A stretch of DNA of 64,000 nucleotides from Litomosoides sigmodontis (Eukaryota > Nematoda > Chromadorea > Rhabditida > Onchocercidae): positions 9,516,317-9,580,316 of the forward strand of contig OY718804.1 of the NCBI GenBank assembly GCA_963070105.1, in the 5' to 3' direction. The notes under the pieces are model-generated. The model ran no database searches and was not told the origin of the DNA. It saw only the letters and a program-made list of their open reading frames with translations. Each line of letters starts with the position of its first letter. Positions within the stretch are counted from its first letter, which is position 1. Shown here piece by piece: positions 23,764 to 37,200 of the stretch. Both the position numbers and the translations under genes were made by a program.

Positions 23764-26700
23764 CTAATGAACACGTGTGTTATTAGTTTGATCATTTCCG
23801 GTAGCAGAAGGTACAGTGAAGTAAACACTTTTAGTGTCGGAATTTGAACTGCTACACAGTTCTTCTGTAATGGGAATCGAGAAGTATGTATCATCGTTGC
23901 TACCGTAAGCATCCTCCTGTTTACGCTTCTGATTCCCAGGTTCATCCACGTCCGTTTTCACTGCACCTTCATCATAATCACTTTCCTCTTCAGTTTCGTA
24001 AATAGTTAAAAATGTTGTTCGCTCAGCATTTCTGTTGTCTCTTCTTTCCGACAAAGATTTTAATGAACTTCTCGACGTCGGAAGTGAGGTAGAGGTAACG
24101 ACCTCTTCAGAAGCTCGAACTTTTCCTGTAAAGAAGTGGGAAAGCTTCATTGAACATGAAAACTGTGTGACATGTAGTCAAATTCGACCAGATAATACCT
24201 CTGTACGTTTTGTCTTCTTTCACATTCTGCCTCTCGTCCTCTTTCATCGTCCAAAGTAGTGCTGGTCCAGCAGTGGTCACTAGCGTTTTATCCGATCCTA
24301 AATATTCCTGCTAATTAGTGATTCGCGAATACATCGACGATTCGTCAGATTCTGAAGTTTAGTGGACTTCTGTCAAACAAACGTGGAAAAACAAATAAGC
24401 AAATGCATACTTTCACTGCTTCCGCTTCCGCTCCACTCACCCGTCTTCCGGCTCTCGTCCTTTTCCATTTTAGGTGATACCATTTTCGCAGTAACCACCG
24501 GCAATTCTAAATGTTCAAAATTAATCTTTATGCAAATTAATCAATAAACAAATGTACAAGCAATAAACAAGAAGACATACTTTCAATGTCCATTTTATTT
24601 TCATCCATCTTTCCTTCCCCCTTTTTAGGTGACGCTGTTCCCGCTGTGGCGACCGACGTTTCTTCACACGCTAAATGACGAATGAAGTTTAGTGACAGTT
24701 AGGTGACAGTAAGAAATTAAGTGTAAATAAAGAAGACAAATAAGTAAACATACTTTTAGTGTCTATTTTGCATTCATCCATCTTTCCTTCCTTCCTTTTC
24801 TCCCTTTTAGCTGATGTCCTCTCGACAATGGCCATCGGCAGTTCGCCACCTGCTCAATGACCATTAAATTCATATCAACTAATTAGTAAATTTAGTAAAG
24901 AAATAAACAACAGATAAGCGGTCTTTACCGCATCCCTCCTTTTCCCTCCTCTCCTTTCTTTCATCTACCGATGTCGCTTCTATCGTAGTGGTGGTGGATG
25001 TCGTACGTTCATCAAATTTCTCTGAATAGTTTCAAAATTGCTTCAAAAGTTCATCTGAGAGGCAGAACATTATTTGCTTGCCATGCAATAATTTATAATT
25101 AATGCTATTTTAATCTGATGTATTAGGAACACGGCGCTGTATATTCTCTCAGTAATTTTTGACATTTAACTATTGAATAATAAAAGAACAGAATTTGCGG
25201 AACTTAAATTTTAATTTTGAATCAATCTTACTTTTCTTCTTAGCCTTTTGTTTGCTTTTTTTAGCTATATTTTCCCTCAGTTCCTCCTCCACATCGCTTC
25301 CTGCTTGTTTTGAAGATTTCCTATAAAGTTATTAGTGCTCATCTTCTACAACTTCCAAAAATGTTGAAATTTTTAAAAAAACTTTTAAAACTGCACCGAA
25401 TCATGTCAGATTTAGAAGTGAACAGCTAGGAGTAGCAAATAAGCTTACTTTCTACTTGCCACAAATGAAATATTTTAGAAAACTAGCACCCAACAAAATA
25501 TTTCCTCCCCTGAATTTAGTAAATTAGAATTAAAGTTGTAAAAAAAATGCTATATCCATTTTGTTCGTTTCAACATCCACTGTTGATTGCAAAATTATTC
25601 AAATTGAAGCTTACTTTCCAGTCAACACCTGAAATGTAGCTCTTTTTACGTGGTTAATAAAATTAAATGCCATCATTAATTGGTTTGAAGGAGTTGAAAT
25701 GTTCCTTTGAAGTGTTCCGGAGATGCAAAAAATGGAAAACGGTTGAGGAGAAGGAGGAAAACAAGCTGCGCAAGACTTTTCCACCCTTTCCGCACTACCA
25801 GGTGCGTTTCCATTATTTATCGCATATTGTTTTTCCACCGGTAAAGCTTCCCGTCCTGCAACAAACAAAAAACTTTTGTGGAAGAAAAAGGATTTAAAAA
25901 CATTTAAATTTCCACTCTAAAATAGTTTAAAGTATTACTTCTGAAATGGTTAAAGATATTAACTAATTAGTGTTGAAATATATTTGATCAATCGTACTGT
26001 AATAAATTGTACGAAGAAAAAGCGAATTAATATTTGTGAAACAAACTGAAATTAAAGTTTTTGTAAGTGAAATTTTACAACCTTTCCTGTCTTTATTCCT
26101 TCGTTGCATACGAATTTTCTGAAAGGAAAGTGGACAAATTCAAATCAATTAATTAAGCTGTTATTTATTGTTCCCTTTATTTACTGCTAATTTTGTTTAT
26201 CATCGTAAACAACACTAATTTCTCTCTTCTACGTGATTCGTTTAAAAAATAAAATTAAAGCATTCTTTCAGTTTTAATTTTAGCTTTCATTTTCGCTGCT
26301 AAATTTTCAGGCTTAATGCTAATTGTCTTATTTCATTCCTTATCAATTCTATTGTTTAGGTTTTTAAACAAACAAACGTACGTAGCGTTCATTGAAGTAG
26401 TTGTAGTACGGATTGTAAATATCCACAACTTTATTATGCTTAATTCAATTTCATCATTAAACAAATCTCAGTGTGACATGCAAAATGTTCGATGAATTAT
26501 TTGTGCAAAGAAAAAAGTTTTACAAATGAAATGGTAGAAATTAGCATACTTTAGCATTTACATATCTGTGCTTCCCTCTTCTGCTCTGTTTACGTATGAT
26601 AATAGCTGGAACAGCTTAAAAGGTATATAAAGATGAAGAAAGTTTGCTTTAAAATTCTTTTTTGTTGTTAAAATTCAACGCATTATAATAATAGAGAAAT

Positions 26701-26938
26701 TAACTGTCTTCTCTCTCCTCCTCCCTCTCTCTTGCTCTCTCTCCATCTTCCACTTTTTTTCCATGTTAAATTATTAGCGTTTATCTTTTATCTACTTAAG
26801 AGTTATTAAAATTGTCTACAAACGGAAGGATGGTGAATTTTTTCAAATTTTACAAAACTACATGAGCTACATATAATTTTTTGAAATTTAAAATTTACAA
26901 AATGCAAAAAGTTTACCGCTTGATTTGGAAGTTGACAT
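23764..26938 (-). CDS. Uncharacterised charged protein with duplicated exons; paralogue of the neighbouring repeat-protein gene
   Basis: Exons, minus strand: 26917-26938 (start MSTSKSS), 26562-26614, 26382-26438, 26082-26118, 25799-25855, a possible 14-nt exon at 25615-25628, then 25232-25320, 24929-25021, 24754-24849, 24581-24670, 24411-24506, 24199-24297 and 23764-24125. Junctions from 25021 downward all keep phase 1. The joins between 25.2 and 25.8 kb are not resolved. The product is roughly 385 aa, without signal peptide or membrane helix. It has a Tyr-rich motif (NPYYNYFNERY), basic stretches (KIRMQRRNKDRK; AKKSKQKAKKK), several Lys/Glu-rich exons of similar design, and an acidic Ser/Thr-rich C-terminus. 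I do not recognise the family. Two consecutive exons (57 and 37 nt) match the gene next door at 32.0 and 31.7 kb in size, phase and sequence, so the two are tandem paralogues. Coding status rests on the phase pattern. Confidence 0.6.
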
Positions 26939-27788
26939 TTTAGGGGATAACTGAAACAATAAATCGAGTATTGATTAAGCGATTAGCGAATTAACCGGAT
27001 TAATGGAATCATTTTTTTCAATCTTTCTGTTCCGTTCAACAGAAAGTATTATCATAAGTTAGCGCTGAATGTAAAGTCTTCGTCCAATTATTTGAACTCT
27101 ATATAACCTTTCTGATCACTCCACACAACAACAAGATGAAAAAATTAATATTGTAAATGAATTAATGAATTTCGAAAATTATCACTTTAACAATTGCAAT
27201 CCGTAACTTAGTAACAATATAAATAACGAAAATACTAATTCCCGTTATTCATATTGTTACGGTTGTGGTTAGTTTAATTAAAATTACTTCGTTAGACGAA
27301 TTTCTCATGTACACAAATAAATTTCAAAACGTCAAAAAAAACGCAGTTGTCTTTTATATAACTTTCAGAATATCAATGAAAATTAGCGGTCATTACTCCT
27401 ACCGGTCAATGGAAGATTTTGGAAAATAAATGAAGACTAATATTAGTATTCCCGTTATTTATATTCCGGAATTCACCAAATATTTCAGGAAGAGAGATAA
27501 TTTCATAGGGCAGAGGGGGGAGGGGATTGATGATTAAGGTGTAAAGTAGAAAAATGTGCTTGCATTTTATTTAAATAAGTTAACGAATGACATAAATACA
27601 TGAGAAGCATCACTTCCACTGTTTTGAATCCTTAATTTAGTTCCAAACTTCCTCCTGTATTTCATCATTCAACCGGTAAGAACATACTAGAAGAGGGACG
27701 ATTCTCCTGCGCCTCTCATTCGTTAAAGTGACACATTCGAAAGCATCCTCTCTTGGTGTTCCTCAGGCATTTATTTCCCTGTATTTTG
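26939..27788. other. Intergenic between the two tandem paralogues
   Basis: About 850 bp, AT-rich, with no supported exon. It must hold the promoter of the gene starting at 26938 and the 3' UTR of the repeat-protein gene. Confidence 0.5.
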
Positions 27789-30700
27789 TCATGGCATGAA
27801 ATAGGTACTTTTCTGTCCTCCCACTCCAGCTCCAGCTCCAGCTGTACTTCCGGTTCCAACTGTACCAGCGCCTTTCTTATAACCAGGAACACCTTGGCCA
27901 GGCATGAAATAAGCGCTTCTCTCTCCTCCTGTTCCAGCTCCCGTTGCACTTGCAGATCCACTTCCAGAACCAGGAGTGCCTTGGCCAGGCATGAAATAAG
28001 CGCTCCTCTGTCCTCCTGTTCCGGCTCCAACTGTACTTGTAGATCCAGCTGCAACTCCTGTTCCAACAGCGCCTTTTCCATAACCAGGAACGCCTTGGCC
28101 AGGCATGAAATAAGCGCTTCTCTCTCCTCCTGTTCCAGCACCCGTTGTACTTGCAGATCCGCTTCCAGAACCAGGAGTGCCTTGGCCAGGCATGAAATAA
28201 GCGCTCCTCTGTCCTCCTGTTCCGGCTCCAACTGTACTTGTAGATCCAGCTGCAACTCCTGTTCCAACAGCGCCTTTTCCATAACCAGGAACGCCTTGGC
28301 CAGGCATGAAATAAGCGCTTCTCTCTCCTCCTGTTCCAGCACCCGTTGTACTTGCAGATCCGCTTCCAGAACCAGGAGTGCCTTGGCCAGGCATGAAATA
28401 AGCGCTCCTCTGTCCTCCTGTTCCGGCTCCAACTGTACTTGTAGATCCAGCTGCAACTCCTGTTCCAACAGCGCCTTTTCCATAACCAGGAACGCCTTGG
28501 CCAGGCATGAAATAAGCGCTTCTCTCTCCTCCTGTTCCAGCACCCGTTGTACTTGCAGATCCGCTTCCAGAACCAGGAGTGCCTTGGCCAGGCATGAAAT
28601 AAGCGCTCCTCTGTCCTCCTGTTCCGGCTCCAACTGTACTTGTAGATCCAGCTGCAACTCCTGTTCCAACAGCGCCTTTTCCATAACCAGGAACGCCTTG
28701 GCCAGGCATGAAATAAGCGCTTCTCTCTCCTCCTGTTCCAGCACCCGTTGTACTTGCAGATCCGCTTCCAGAACCAGGAGTGCCTTGGCCAGGCATGAAA
28801 TAAGCGCTCCTCTGTCCTCCTGTTCCAGCTCCAACTGTACTTGTAGATCCAGCTGCAACTCCTATTCCAACAGCGCCTTTCCCATAACCAGGAACGCCTT
28901 GGCCAGGCTGTCTTGCTGTCCCAGCTCCAACTGTACTTGCAGATCCAGCTGCAACTCCTGTTCCAACAGCGCCTTTCGCATAACCAGGAACACCTTGGCC
29001 AGGCATGAAATAAGCGCTTCTCTCTCCTCCTGTTCCAGCTTCCGTTGCACTTGCAGATCCACTTCCAGAACCAGGAGTACCTTGGCCAGGCATGAAATAA
29101 GCACTCCTCTGTCCTCCTGTTCCAGTTGAAGCTCCAGCTGCAACTCCTATTCCAACAGCGCCTTTCCCATAACCAGGAACGCCTTGGCCAGGCTGTCCTG
29201 CAGTTCCAGCTCCAACTGTACTTGCAGATCCAGCTGCAACTCCTGTTACAACAGCGCCTTTCTTATAACCAGTAACACCTTGGCCAGGCATGAAATAAGC
29301 GCTTCTCTCTCCTCCTGTTCCAGCTCCCGTTGCACTTGCAGATCCGCTTCCAGAACTTGGAACGCCTTGGCCAGGCATGAAATAAGCGCTCCTCTGTCCT
29401 CCTGTTCCAGCTGCAACTGCACTTGCAGATCCAGCTGCAACTCCTATTCCAACAGCGCCTTTCGCATAACTAGGAACGCCTTGGACAGGCTGCCCTGCTG
29501 TTCCAGCTCCAACTGTACTTGCAGATCCAGCTGCAACTCCTGTTCCAACAGCGCCTTTCGCATAACCAGGAACGCCTTGGCCAGGCATGAAATAAGCGCT
29601 CCTCTGTCCTCCTGTTCCGGCTCCAACTGTACTTGTAGATCCAGCTGCAACTCCTGTTCCAACAGCGCCTTTTCCATAACCAGGAACGCCTTGGCCAGGC
29701 ATGAAATAAGCGCTTCTCTCTCCTCCTGTTCCAGCTCCCGTTGCACTCGCAGATCCGCTTCCAGAACCTGGAACGCCTTGGCCAGGCATGAAATAAGCGC
29801 TCCTCTGTCCTCCTGTTCCAGTTGAAGCTCCAGCTGCAACTCCTATTCCAACAGCGCCTTTCCCATAACTAGGAACGCCTTGGCCAGGCTGTCCTCCTGT
29901 TCCAGCTCCAACTGTACTTGCAGATCCAGCTGCAACTCCTATCACAGCGCCTTTCCCATAACCAGGAACGCCTTGGCCAGGCATGAAATAAGCGCTTCCC
30001 TCTCCTCCTGTTCCAGCTCCCGTTGCACTTGCAGATCCGCTTCCAGAACCAGGAGCGCCTTGGCCAGGCATGAAATAAGTACTTCTTTCTGTTCCTGATC
30101 TAATTTCAGCTGCAGTTCCGATACCTGCTTTACCACAACTGGCAACACCTTGCTCGGGTACAGCACTTTTCTGTCCTCCTCCTTCCGCAGTGGCTACGTC
30201 GATTACAGCCTTAACGCCTTGGTCGGACACGAAGCAGGTGCTTTTCTGCCCTCCTGCTGTTGTAGTTACACTACCAGCTCCGGTTCCAGCTCGAAAATCT
30301 TGGTCGGGCATGAAATATTCATCCCTCCGTTGTTCCGCCCTTAATTTTCCGCCACCTGTACTTTCTGCTCCTTGCGCTCCTTGTGTATCAGTGCTACCCA
30401 TACCTCCTGTTCTCGAACTGTCTTGACTACCAGCAGCCAATACTTCTTCCCGCAGTGGAGTACCAGCTTCTTTTGAACTGCAGGCCGTTGTCTTGATGCC
30501 GGATTCACCGGTGGTAACTTTCATTCGATCCTTCGTATCCTTCTTACTTTCTACAAAAGCTCACTTTGACTTCAATTTTTTACCTTGCAAATGCTGTTGC
30601 AATTTAATACGTTAATGCAACAGTTCTGCGATGCTGGATTGTGGGAACGATCATCAGGAATCAGACCTACTTTTATAAGTAGTAGTATTGTTTGCAACTG

Positions 30701-32069
30701 ATGATAAAACCTTGCTTTTTTGTAGGATATCTGCCTTTCAGATATGCATTAAATCCACAGAACAGAAACAGGAAGGAGAGGTATGAGGAGTACTGATAAT
30801 TTAACACCTTGATCGATCGCTCTGTTTTCGTCTTTAATTTCAATTTCATTGTCTTCATTCTCATAGTTATCATTTACATCATGTTTGTTCATTTCCAAAT
30901 TGTCGCACTGATCTTGATCGTCCATTTGCACTTTCATTTTTTTTAATGCTTCACGATCATCAGATTTGCTGATTCTAAGTGGAGGAGTTAATAAATTCAT
31001 CAATTTTTTCATGATAAAAGAAATCTAGTCTTTTTTCTAACATTCTCCAAAAATTCTAATTCTTTTTGATTTTAATTAATCTATTTTTGCGGAATTTATT
31101 AAGTTTATTCTTATAACCTCTCAGCAGTGAATTTTTTTAATGTATTACAATGGATATAATATGATAATTGTTAAAGTGGCAAACTTTACATTACCTTTAA
31201 TTAGGAGAATCACTTATACCCTAATTAACAATCATTGATGTAAGACAGGAAATAAAACACAAGTAAATCCTTTTTCCACAAACATAAACACATTTCAAAC
31301 CTTACTTATCTAGTTCCTGAAAACCAAAATGCAACATTTCACAATTCCTTTTCAATAATTTAGCCAATTATTTTTTGAAGAGAATTTAGACGTTTGACAA
31401 CATTACAGATGTAGTTCGACAACAAGTAAATTCCTAAACATTGTCTTTATTTCAATGTGTGAAAATTAACTAAAGAGGAATTCATTATTTAAATTAAATT
31501 TGAATGAACTGACTTTCTTCGGTGAGGATGTTTGGTGATGTCCTGAAATTAAATCACATTGCATTTCATTCTAATTAGGAAAAAGGCAAAAAAATGTTAA
31601 AATTTCACTATGATCTTAAAATGCTTATTGAAAAATAATTAGCTGTATGCATCGAAGAAAAAACAGGAAACAGAAACATGACATTACTTTTCTTCTTTCT
31701 GTGTCCTTTTTTCACGCGAACTTTCTGTAATGATATTTTTTGCCAAATTAATTCAACATAATATATTTAGTGCCGAAATTTAAAAGGCTACACTAAAATT
31801 CTTCTAACAACTAAACAACAACGTTAAGTTCATCATTTCGTTCCTCTCCTTTTCCTATAATTTAAAATTCGGAATATCGCCATTAGAGTTAACAAAATAC
31901 TAAAATTGTTTTAGCGTTCACGAATTTTAATTGTCCACTTGCACAAGCTACACAGAAAGTCAACAGTGTTTAGTTTTATTGAGTTTCAAAAATTCAGCGA
32001 ATTGAGACTTACGTAGCGTTCATCGAAATAATTATAATAAGGATTATAGGCATCCACTACTTTGTTGTG
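27789..32069 (-). CDS. Large Gly/Ser/Ala-rich tandem-repeat protein; N-terminus partly resolved
   Basis: The firm part is two exons, 30808-31012 (or up to 31024) and 27789-30550. Alone, with the ATG at 31012, they would give 988 aa. The first is acidic (many Asp, Glu, Asn); the second starts ESKKDTKD and then becomes a Gly/Ser/Thr/Ala/Val-rich repeat array to the stop, ending KSTYFMP. Upstream exons at 31514-31542, 31688-31724 and 32013-32069 join in compatible phase if the 30808 exon begins at the CTAG acceptor (31024). They encode NPYYNYFDERY and KVRVKKGHRKKK, nearly the same as exons 3 and 4 of the gene at 23764-26938. The true start lies above 32069 and was not found. No signal peptide was seen in the exons found. 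The repeat block has Tyr-Phe-Met-Pro-Gly-Gln-Gly at every subunit, like a structural or adhesive protein, but no function can be assigned. An antisense 458-aa ORF and a second minus frame are repeat shadows. Confidence 0.65.
27900..30120. repeat. Coding tandem repeat, 201-bp (67-residue) higher-order unit
   Basis: The unit of 201 bp recurs, for example, at 27910, 28111 and 28312, and the copies between about 27.9 and 28.85 kb are almost identical. Each unit contains two related subrepeats, about 38 and 29 residues. Both carry SAYFMPGQG; one continues VPGYGKGAVGTGVAAGS, the other TPGSGSGSAS. Toward the 5' end of the gene (28.85-30.1 kb) the order is less regular: some subrepeats lose the SAYFM part and start directly at QPGQGVP, and copies differ more. 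Because 201 is a multiple of 3 and the unit lacks stops, other frames stay open too. Confidence 0.95.
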
Positions 32070-34282
32070 CTAAAAAAGTGTGTGGCTTCTTTTTCTCGAC
32101 TTGTTAGTATAAAGAAATTTTAGTTTAAATAAAAATTAATGAAGCTAGTTGAAAAGTGAATTTGACAAACTTCTGTGTTTTTCATACTTTTCCGAAATAT
32201 AGTAGCATCTGAAATGCATTACAATGTCATATTACAAGGATACGATACTGCTTGGAATTTGTAAAATTTTTTAAAATTCTTAAAATTAGCTTTAATAAAA
32301 TATTTTCATGTATTTCATTCAAATTTCGCTTGAAATTCTTCCTCAAAATTGCAACTATTTCAGATAAATTTTAAGGAATACGAAATATTAGAAGAAGTAA
32401 CAACGATATTTGATGACACACCTCGCTTGTCCGATCCAGATCGAGGTACCTAAATGAAAACTTTTTATTCCAATTAAAAGTTTTGCATTATTCCAATTAA
32501 TAACTAGGTGTTTCATGCAACAATCTATGCATACGAAGACCTATTAATTTCTACTGAAATAATCAGTAGCAGCAAAAAATATAAAATCGAAATCCGGGCC
32601 ATTTAAAACGGTTAAAATTTCAGATTTTTATTTTACACTAATTACTGCCCTACAATTAATTAATCTTACAATATTGCTATGCGAAAAAAAATTTAGCTGT
32701 TGGAAAGATACATTGCAAAAAAATTTGATAACTTTAGTGTCCTTCGAAAAGAAGCGCAGTTCCGAAAGATTTTGAAGGAAAATTTTTAGGCAGAAAACTT
32801 AACAATTTACCACCACTAAGGTAAATTTCCCTCTCCTCTTTGTTAAAGTAAAACATTTGCTGAATAAAAGCAACGCAGCGCTATCGCTACCTGTCACAGT
32901 GCCGGCCCTCTCCCCCACAATACCATAAAAGCATACCATAATTAATTAGTGTCCCGCGATTACGCAGTAGAATTGTTAGTAATAAAAAAAAAGAAAGAAA
33001 TTCGAAAATGTCCGTCTGACAACAACGGACGGAGAACAATGCAATGCAACAAGACATTTGTTGCCTTTTATTTCCCTTTAGCAATTTCGATTTGAATATA
33101 CTGAGAAATTTTCACAGCAAGCAATCAACGCATTATGCAGTGATAAGCTAGCAAACTTGTGCAACAACACTAACAAACAAACAAACGAAACAAAAGTGTT
33201 TACAAATAAACAAATTTCATTTCGTAATTGTTCACATACATTCATTGTAATGAAATGCATGAAAAACAGTTCGCTCTTTAGTGCAAATAAGTCAGATATT
33301 ATGAAAATTTAAAAACAACATGGCCTAAATGGAACAGCTGTAATGCATGGCCAAGAGATATTCGCGCAATTCACGACGGCCTATCAATTAGAACGATAAC
33401 TTCAAAATTTGAAATTACACTTTCCTCCCATTTTATAGTTTCATTTCATTTTTTATGAATAGCATATTGCCACAAAATGCTTTCCATTTCCCGACATGAA
33501 CTGTTGACTTGGTTAAGTTCTGAATAAATGAAATTGTCAAGCAGCAAAAGAAAAACCTTTAAAATCATTAAATCATTCAATGAATTATTCGAATGATCAT
33601 GACTCTTACGAGGTTTAATAGTACTTATCGGTATCTACTTTAACAAGTAGATGAACCAGCAATGTGTCACGAATTTAGCATCATTTTGCGCTTTACCTTC
33701 ATACTAAATAAGACATTGATTTTCACTATTTTTAGGAAGCAATAATCTCGTTATTTTTAGGATGTTTTCACGTTAGGCTTAATCGTAAAGCACTGCAGAG
33801 ATGCCATAGATGAAACAATTTATTTTAAAAACCGAAAATTTACCTGACAAGATATGTAACACTTCTACAATTATGTAAAAAGAATTTGATGGTGATCCAA
33901 ATGCAGATTACATAAATCTGTGTCTATAAAAAGGTTAAAGGCATGAGGATTAACTCTGGAATATTTGCGTAGACTACCGAAAACATTATAATGATAGGTT
34001 TAAATATTTTTGTCTAACTGGAATTCTAAAACTCACTTTGAAATACCCAAGTGTAATGCAATTGAGTTTGAAAATTCCCTACTTTAAACACTTTCGAATT
34101 TTTCCTATAATTCAATATTAGAAGAGCTTTGCATGGTAACGAAATGTTGCAGAATTTTCAGATGTAAGAAAAAATTATCGAATTTCAACTCAATCAACTG
34201 CTACGACACTTCCTACAACAGGCACGACAAAAAAGCGCGACTATCTAAGACTATCTAATATGGAAATGTCGCCTAGCGGACA
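32070..34282. other. Upstream region of the repeat-protein gene; start exon expected here
   Basis: About 2.2 kb, AT-rich. The first exon(s) of the gene at 27789-32069 should lie here. Two possible short minus-strand exons (about 32417-32446 and about 32820-32865, the latter starting with an ATG) have splice-like ends, but their phases do not join, so I do not call them. Nothing else was recognised before the MIF gene. Confidence 0.4.
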
Positions 34283-37200
34283 TCATTTCTTAGTGAGCTC
34301 TTTCATCGTTGTACCGCTGCATCCTACATTTTCTGGATCCAAATTTACGAAATGAATCATACAGTGCGCTGGATCGATACCCAATGTTTCTTTCATGAAT
34401 TGTGATATTGACGAAGAGTACTTGATATTTTTATCAGCCGAAAATGATCCAATTGACTTGACCTAAAATTTTTAAATATACAAATAATCCACTGCGATAG
34501 TTGCATTGCCTGACAAAAAATAATTCAATTTGACGGACTGATACCGCCACACCTATCAAAACGGTTAAAGTCTCAAATTTTAAAGAACAATAAATGAATG
34601 AAGTATTTGTGTGTTTAACCTTAAATTTCCTCTTACACAGTACTGATCAAGTTAGGATCTTGATATTTCACAGCGCACCATACCAGGAGGGCAAAATAAC
34701 TGCTGCAAAGGGTCTCTCCACACGATGCTAGAGAAGACAGAAAAAGCAGAAAGATGCAATACCAGACGAGCAGAGAGACGTTGGAATGGGATGCTCAAGG
34801 TTTTTATAAAATTTCGTTGAAAATATAGTAGGAAGTAGGGTGGAAAGAAAGGAGTGGGGAAATCCTTTTGAAAGTACTGGTAAGTTTAACTTTCTTTTTC
34901 GCTAGAAAAGATGGGGGAGAAGACGAAATGTGTACATTTATCTCGCTCTCAGTTTTGGCTATTTGATCCAAATTTAGTTTTGCTGGCTAGTCTGTCGGTT
35001 GGTTACCTTTTGGAAAAGCTAAGGGATGATGTTTGCGAACAAGCGTTCAGGCTGCTATTAGCAACTTATTGCTAAGTTAAGGATCAGTGAGTGCTTGATA
35101 CAGTGCGGGAAATAACATGACATTTATATGCATGAGCACCACATTAATTTAGTACTATTGGCGGTGGCGGTGGTGATGCAAAATGTCTGTTGGAGGACGA
35201 GGCAGCTCATCACGTACGAGTAGTTCAAGAAGGGGTCATGCGCCGTTACCAAATTTATCCATTGCGGGAAAACGCGAAACAAAATGCGAGTCAGCTGGGT
35301 ATTCTGATTATATCTTTCTTGTTGTTCATTGTTTTATCAAACATCATTTCTCACTTTCTTTGAGATCCTTTCTAATTTTTTCCTTTTTTTTTACAAAGAG
35401 GAGAGAAGGAGAGATTGGGGACTTATTGGGGATGTTTTTCTAGAACACAAAGAGCACGTCGTACAGGAAAGCGTGAGAAGGAAGGGCGTGGAAGACGTGG
35501 TCGTATTCAAGGCCAAGAAACGGGGAGGCAGCTTTTTATAGAGCAGCAAGGGATATTTTCATCTGGCTTAAATGATGATGGGCGACACGAGAGGGTGAAG
35601 AATAGCATACCGAACGGTAAGTTATTTCTGCAATCAAATTATTACAGCCAGTACTCCGTTTAATATAATCCATATTTAGTGGTAATGCACTAACCATATG
35701 TTTGTGATGGGACAACTGTTGCAGAATTGCGTACAGCAAATCCTGGACGAGTGAAGAAATTAGATCCAGAAAATGTGAAAAATGAAAGAGACATAAACTG
35801 TGTAACATACGAATCTGAATGGTTGTCTGATGAAGAAGCTGACAACGAAGAATTGCAAGAACTACTACGAGATGGGGTGCAGTTGCTATAATACAAATTC
35901 GCTACTAAGTGTGGACAAATATCCGTTTAGTATTGTCCGCGATAGATATGTATATACATGTGTGTGTGCGTGTGTGTGTGTGTGTGACGGGAGAATTATT
36001 GCGTTATTCGTTAACGCGCAGTAAGTGCGAGACCACTTCAACCCAGACAATATTTCCTGTAACCGAAGTTTATGCATGGAGATGAGTTGTACTTATTTCC
36101 AGTTCTTGTCAGACTTGAAACCGGGGAAAGTTATCCCGCTAGTCTTACCGGAAACAGAGCAAGAACAGTTCCAACAGTTAGTTAAGATAGAGAAAAATGT
36201 GGAAAATGGTTGTGAATCCATGGATATGGACTGTTTACTGCCAACGAAGAAAAAGTTAGTTTTGAACGTTTCTTGCTAAGTTTTCATTTCTTCACTGTAT
36301 TTCGTTTGCGTCAATTTTATTTGTAACGTCGTTTACAGAAGAAAGGACAGTCAGCATTCAGAATATGAATTTCAAAAGGATGTTAAAAAACCACAGCCGA
36401 AGGAGCTAGAGAGTGTTAGCACAGTGTTGGATCCAACCACAGAGAGCAGTCGCAGAGCAGCCATCATCATGCGGAAGATTCAGAAAGGTAGCTGGCCGCG
36501 CTGTTATGTATAGATTTTAACATTTATTGATCCGGTAGTTACAGCCAATGTTATTTCAGAAGAAGATGGTTCAGTCTTGATGCTTCAGCTGCCAAGTACC
36601 TTGTCCGCTGTTAAAAACTCAGATTGCCAAGAAAATACAGTAGGTGAACCGAAGGTCAAATTTTGTTCATAGCGAAAAATAGGTGTTCTATGACTCGTAT
36701 TCTGATTTTTCCTCCTTTTTACGACTGCCTGTAGTTTTTCTGCTCCTCCTTTATACTATCAATTCCTTTGTGTTATGCTTACTAATCCTTTCCAACTCAT
36801 GTTTTTTTAGCCGGAAGAGAACACGTGTCCAACGATAAAACACTGTCTTGATGGTTTTGCAAATGGTAGCAAAATTGGGAAATTGAGAATACGAAAAGGA
36901 GGCCGCATGGAGCTGTCGTTTTGTGGGATGCCTTTGGATGTAACTTGTGGTGTCGCTACAAAATATAATGAGGTTATTCTTCTTTTTTTGATTAGTTTAC
37001 TGTTTTGGAAGGTCTAGCGGAAGTTTCGTGACTTACAGTATGCTGCATGAAAAAAAGTGATCAATGATAAGCTGCGTAATGCTCCAAAGTGAGTCAATAA
37101 ATGTTACCAGTTCGGGGGAGTATCTTACAAAAGCAGCCATTACAGGGTGTCTGTCTTTGATGCTTTTTTAAACTGAAGACATTCTGCAATTTGTTTCAGT

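Noticed and set aside
27753..29129. 458-codon plus-strand Ser/Cys/Arg-rich ORF, and other open frames over the repeat array
   Set aside because: The 201-bp unit has a length divisible by 3 and no stops in several frames, so all copies stay open together. Only the minus Gly/Ser frame connects to upstream exons with matching phase.
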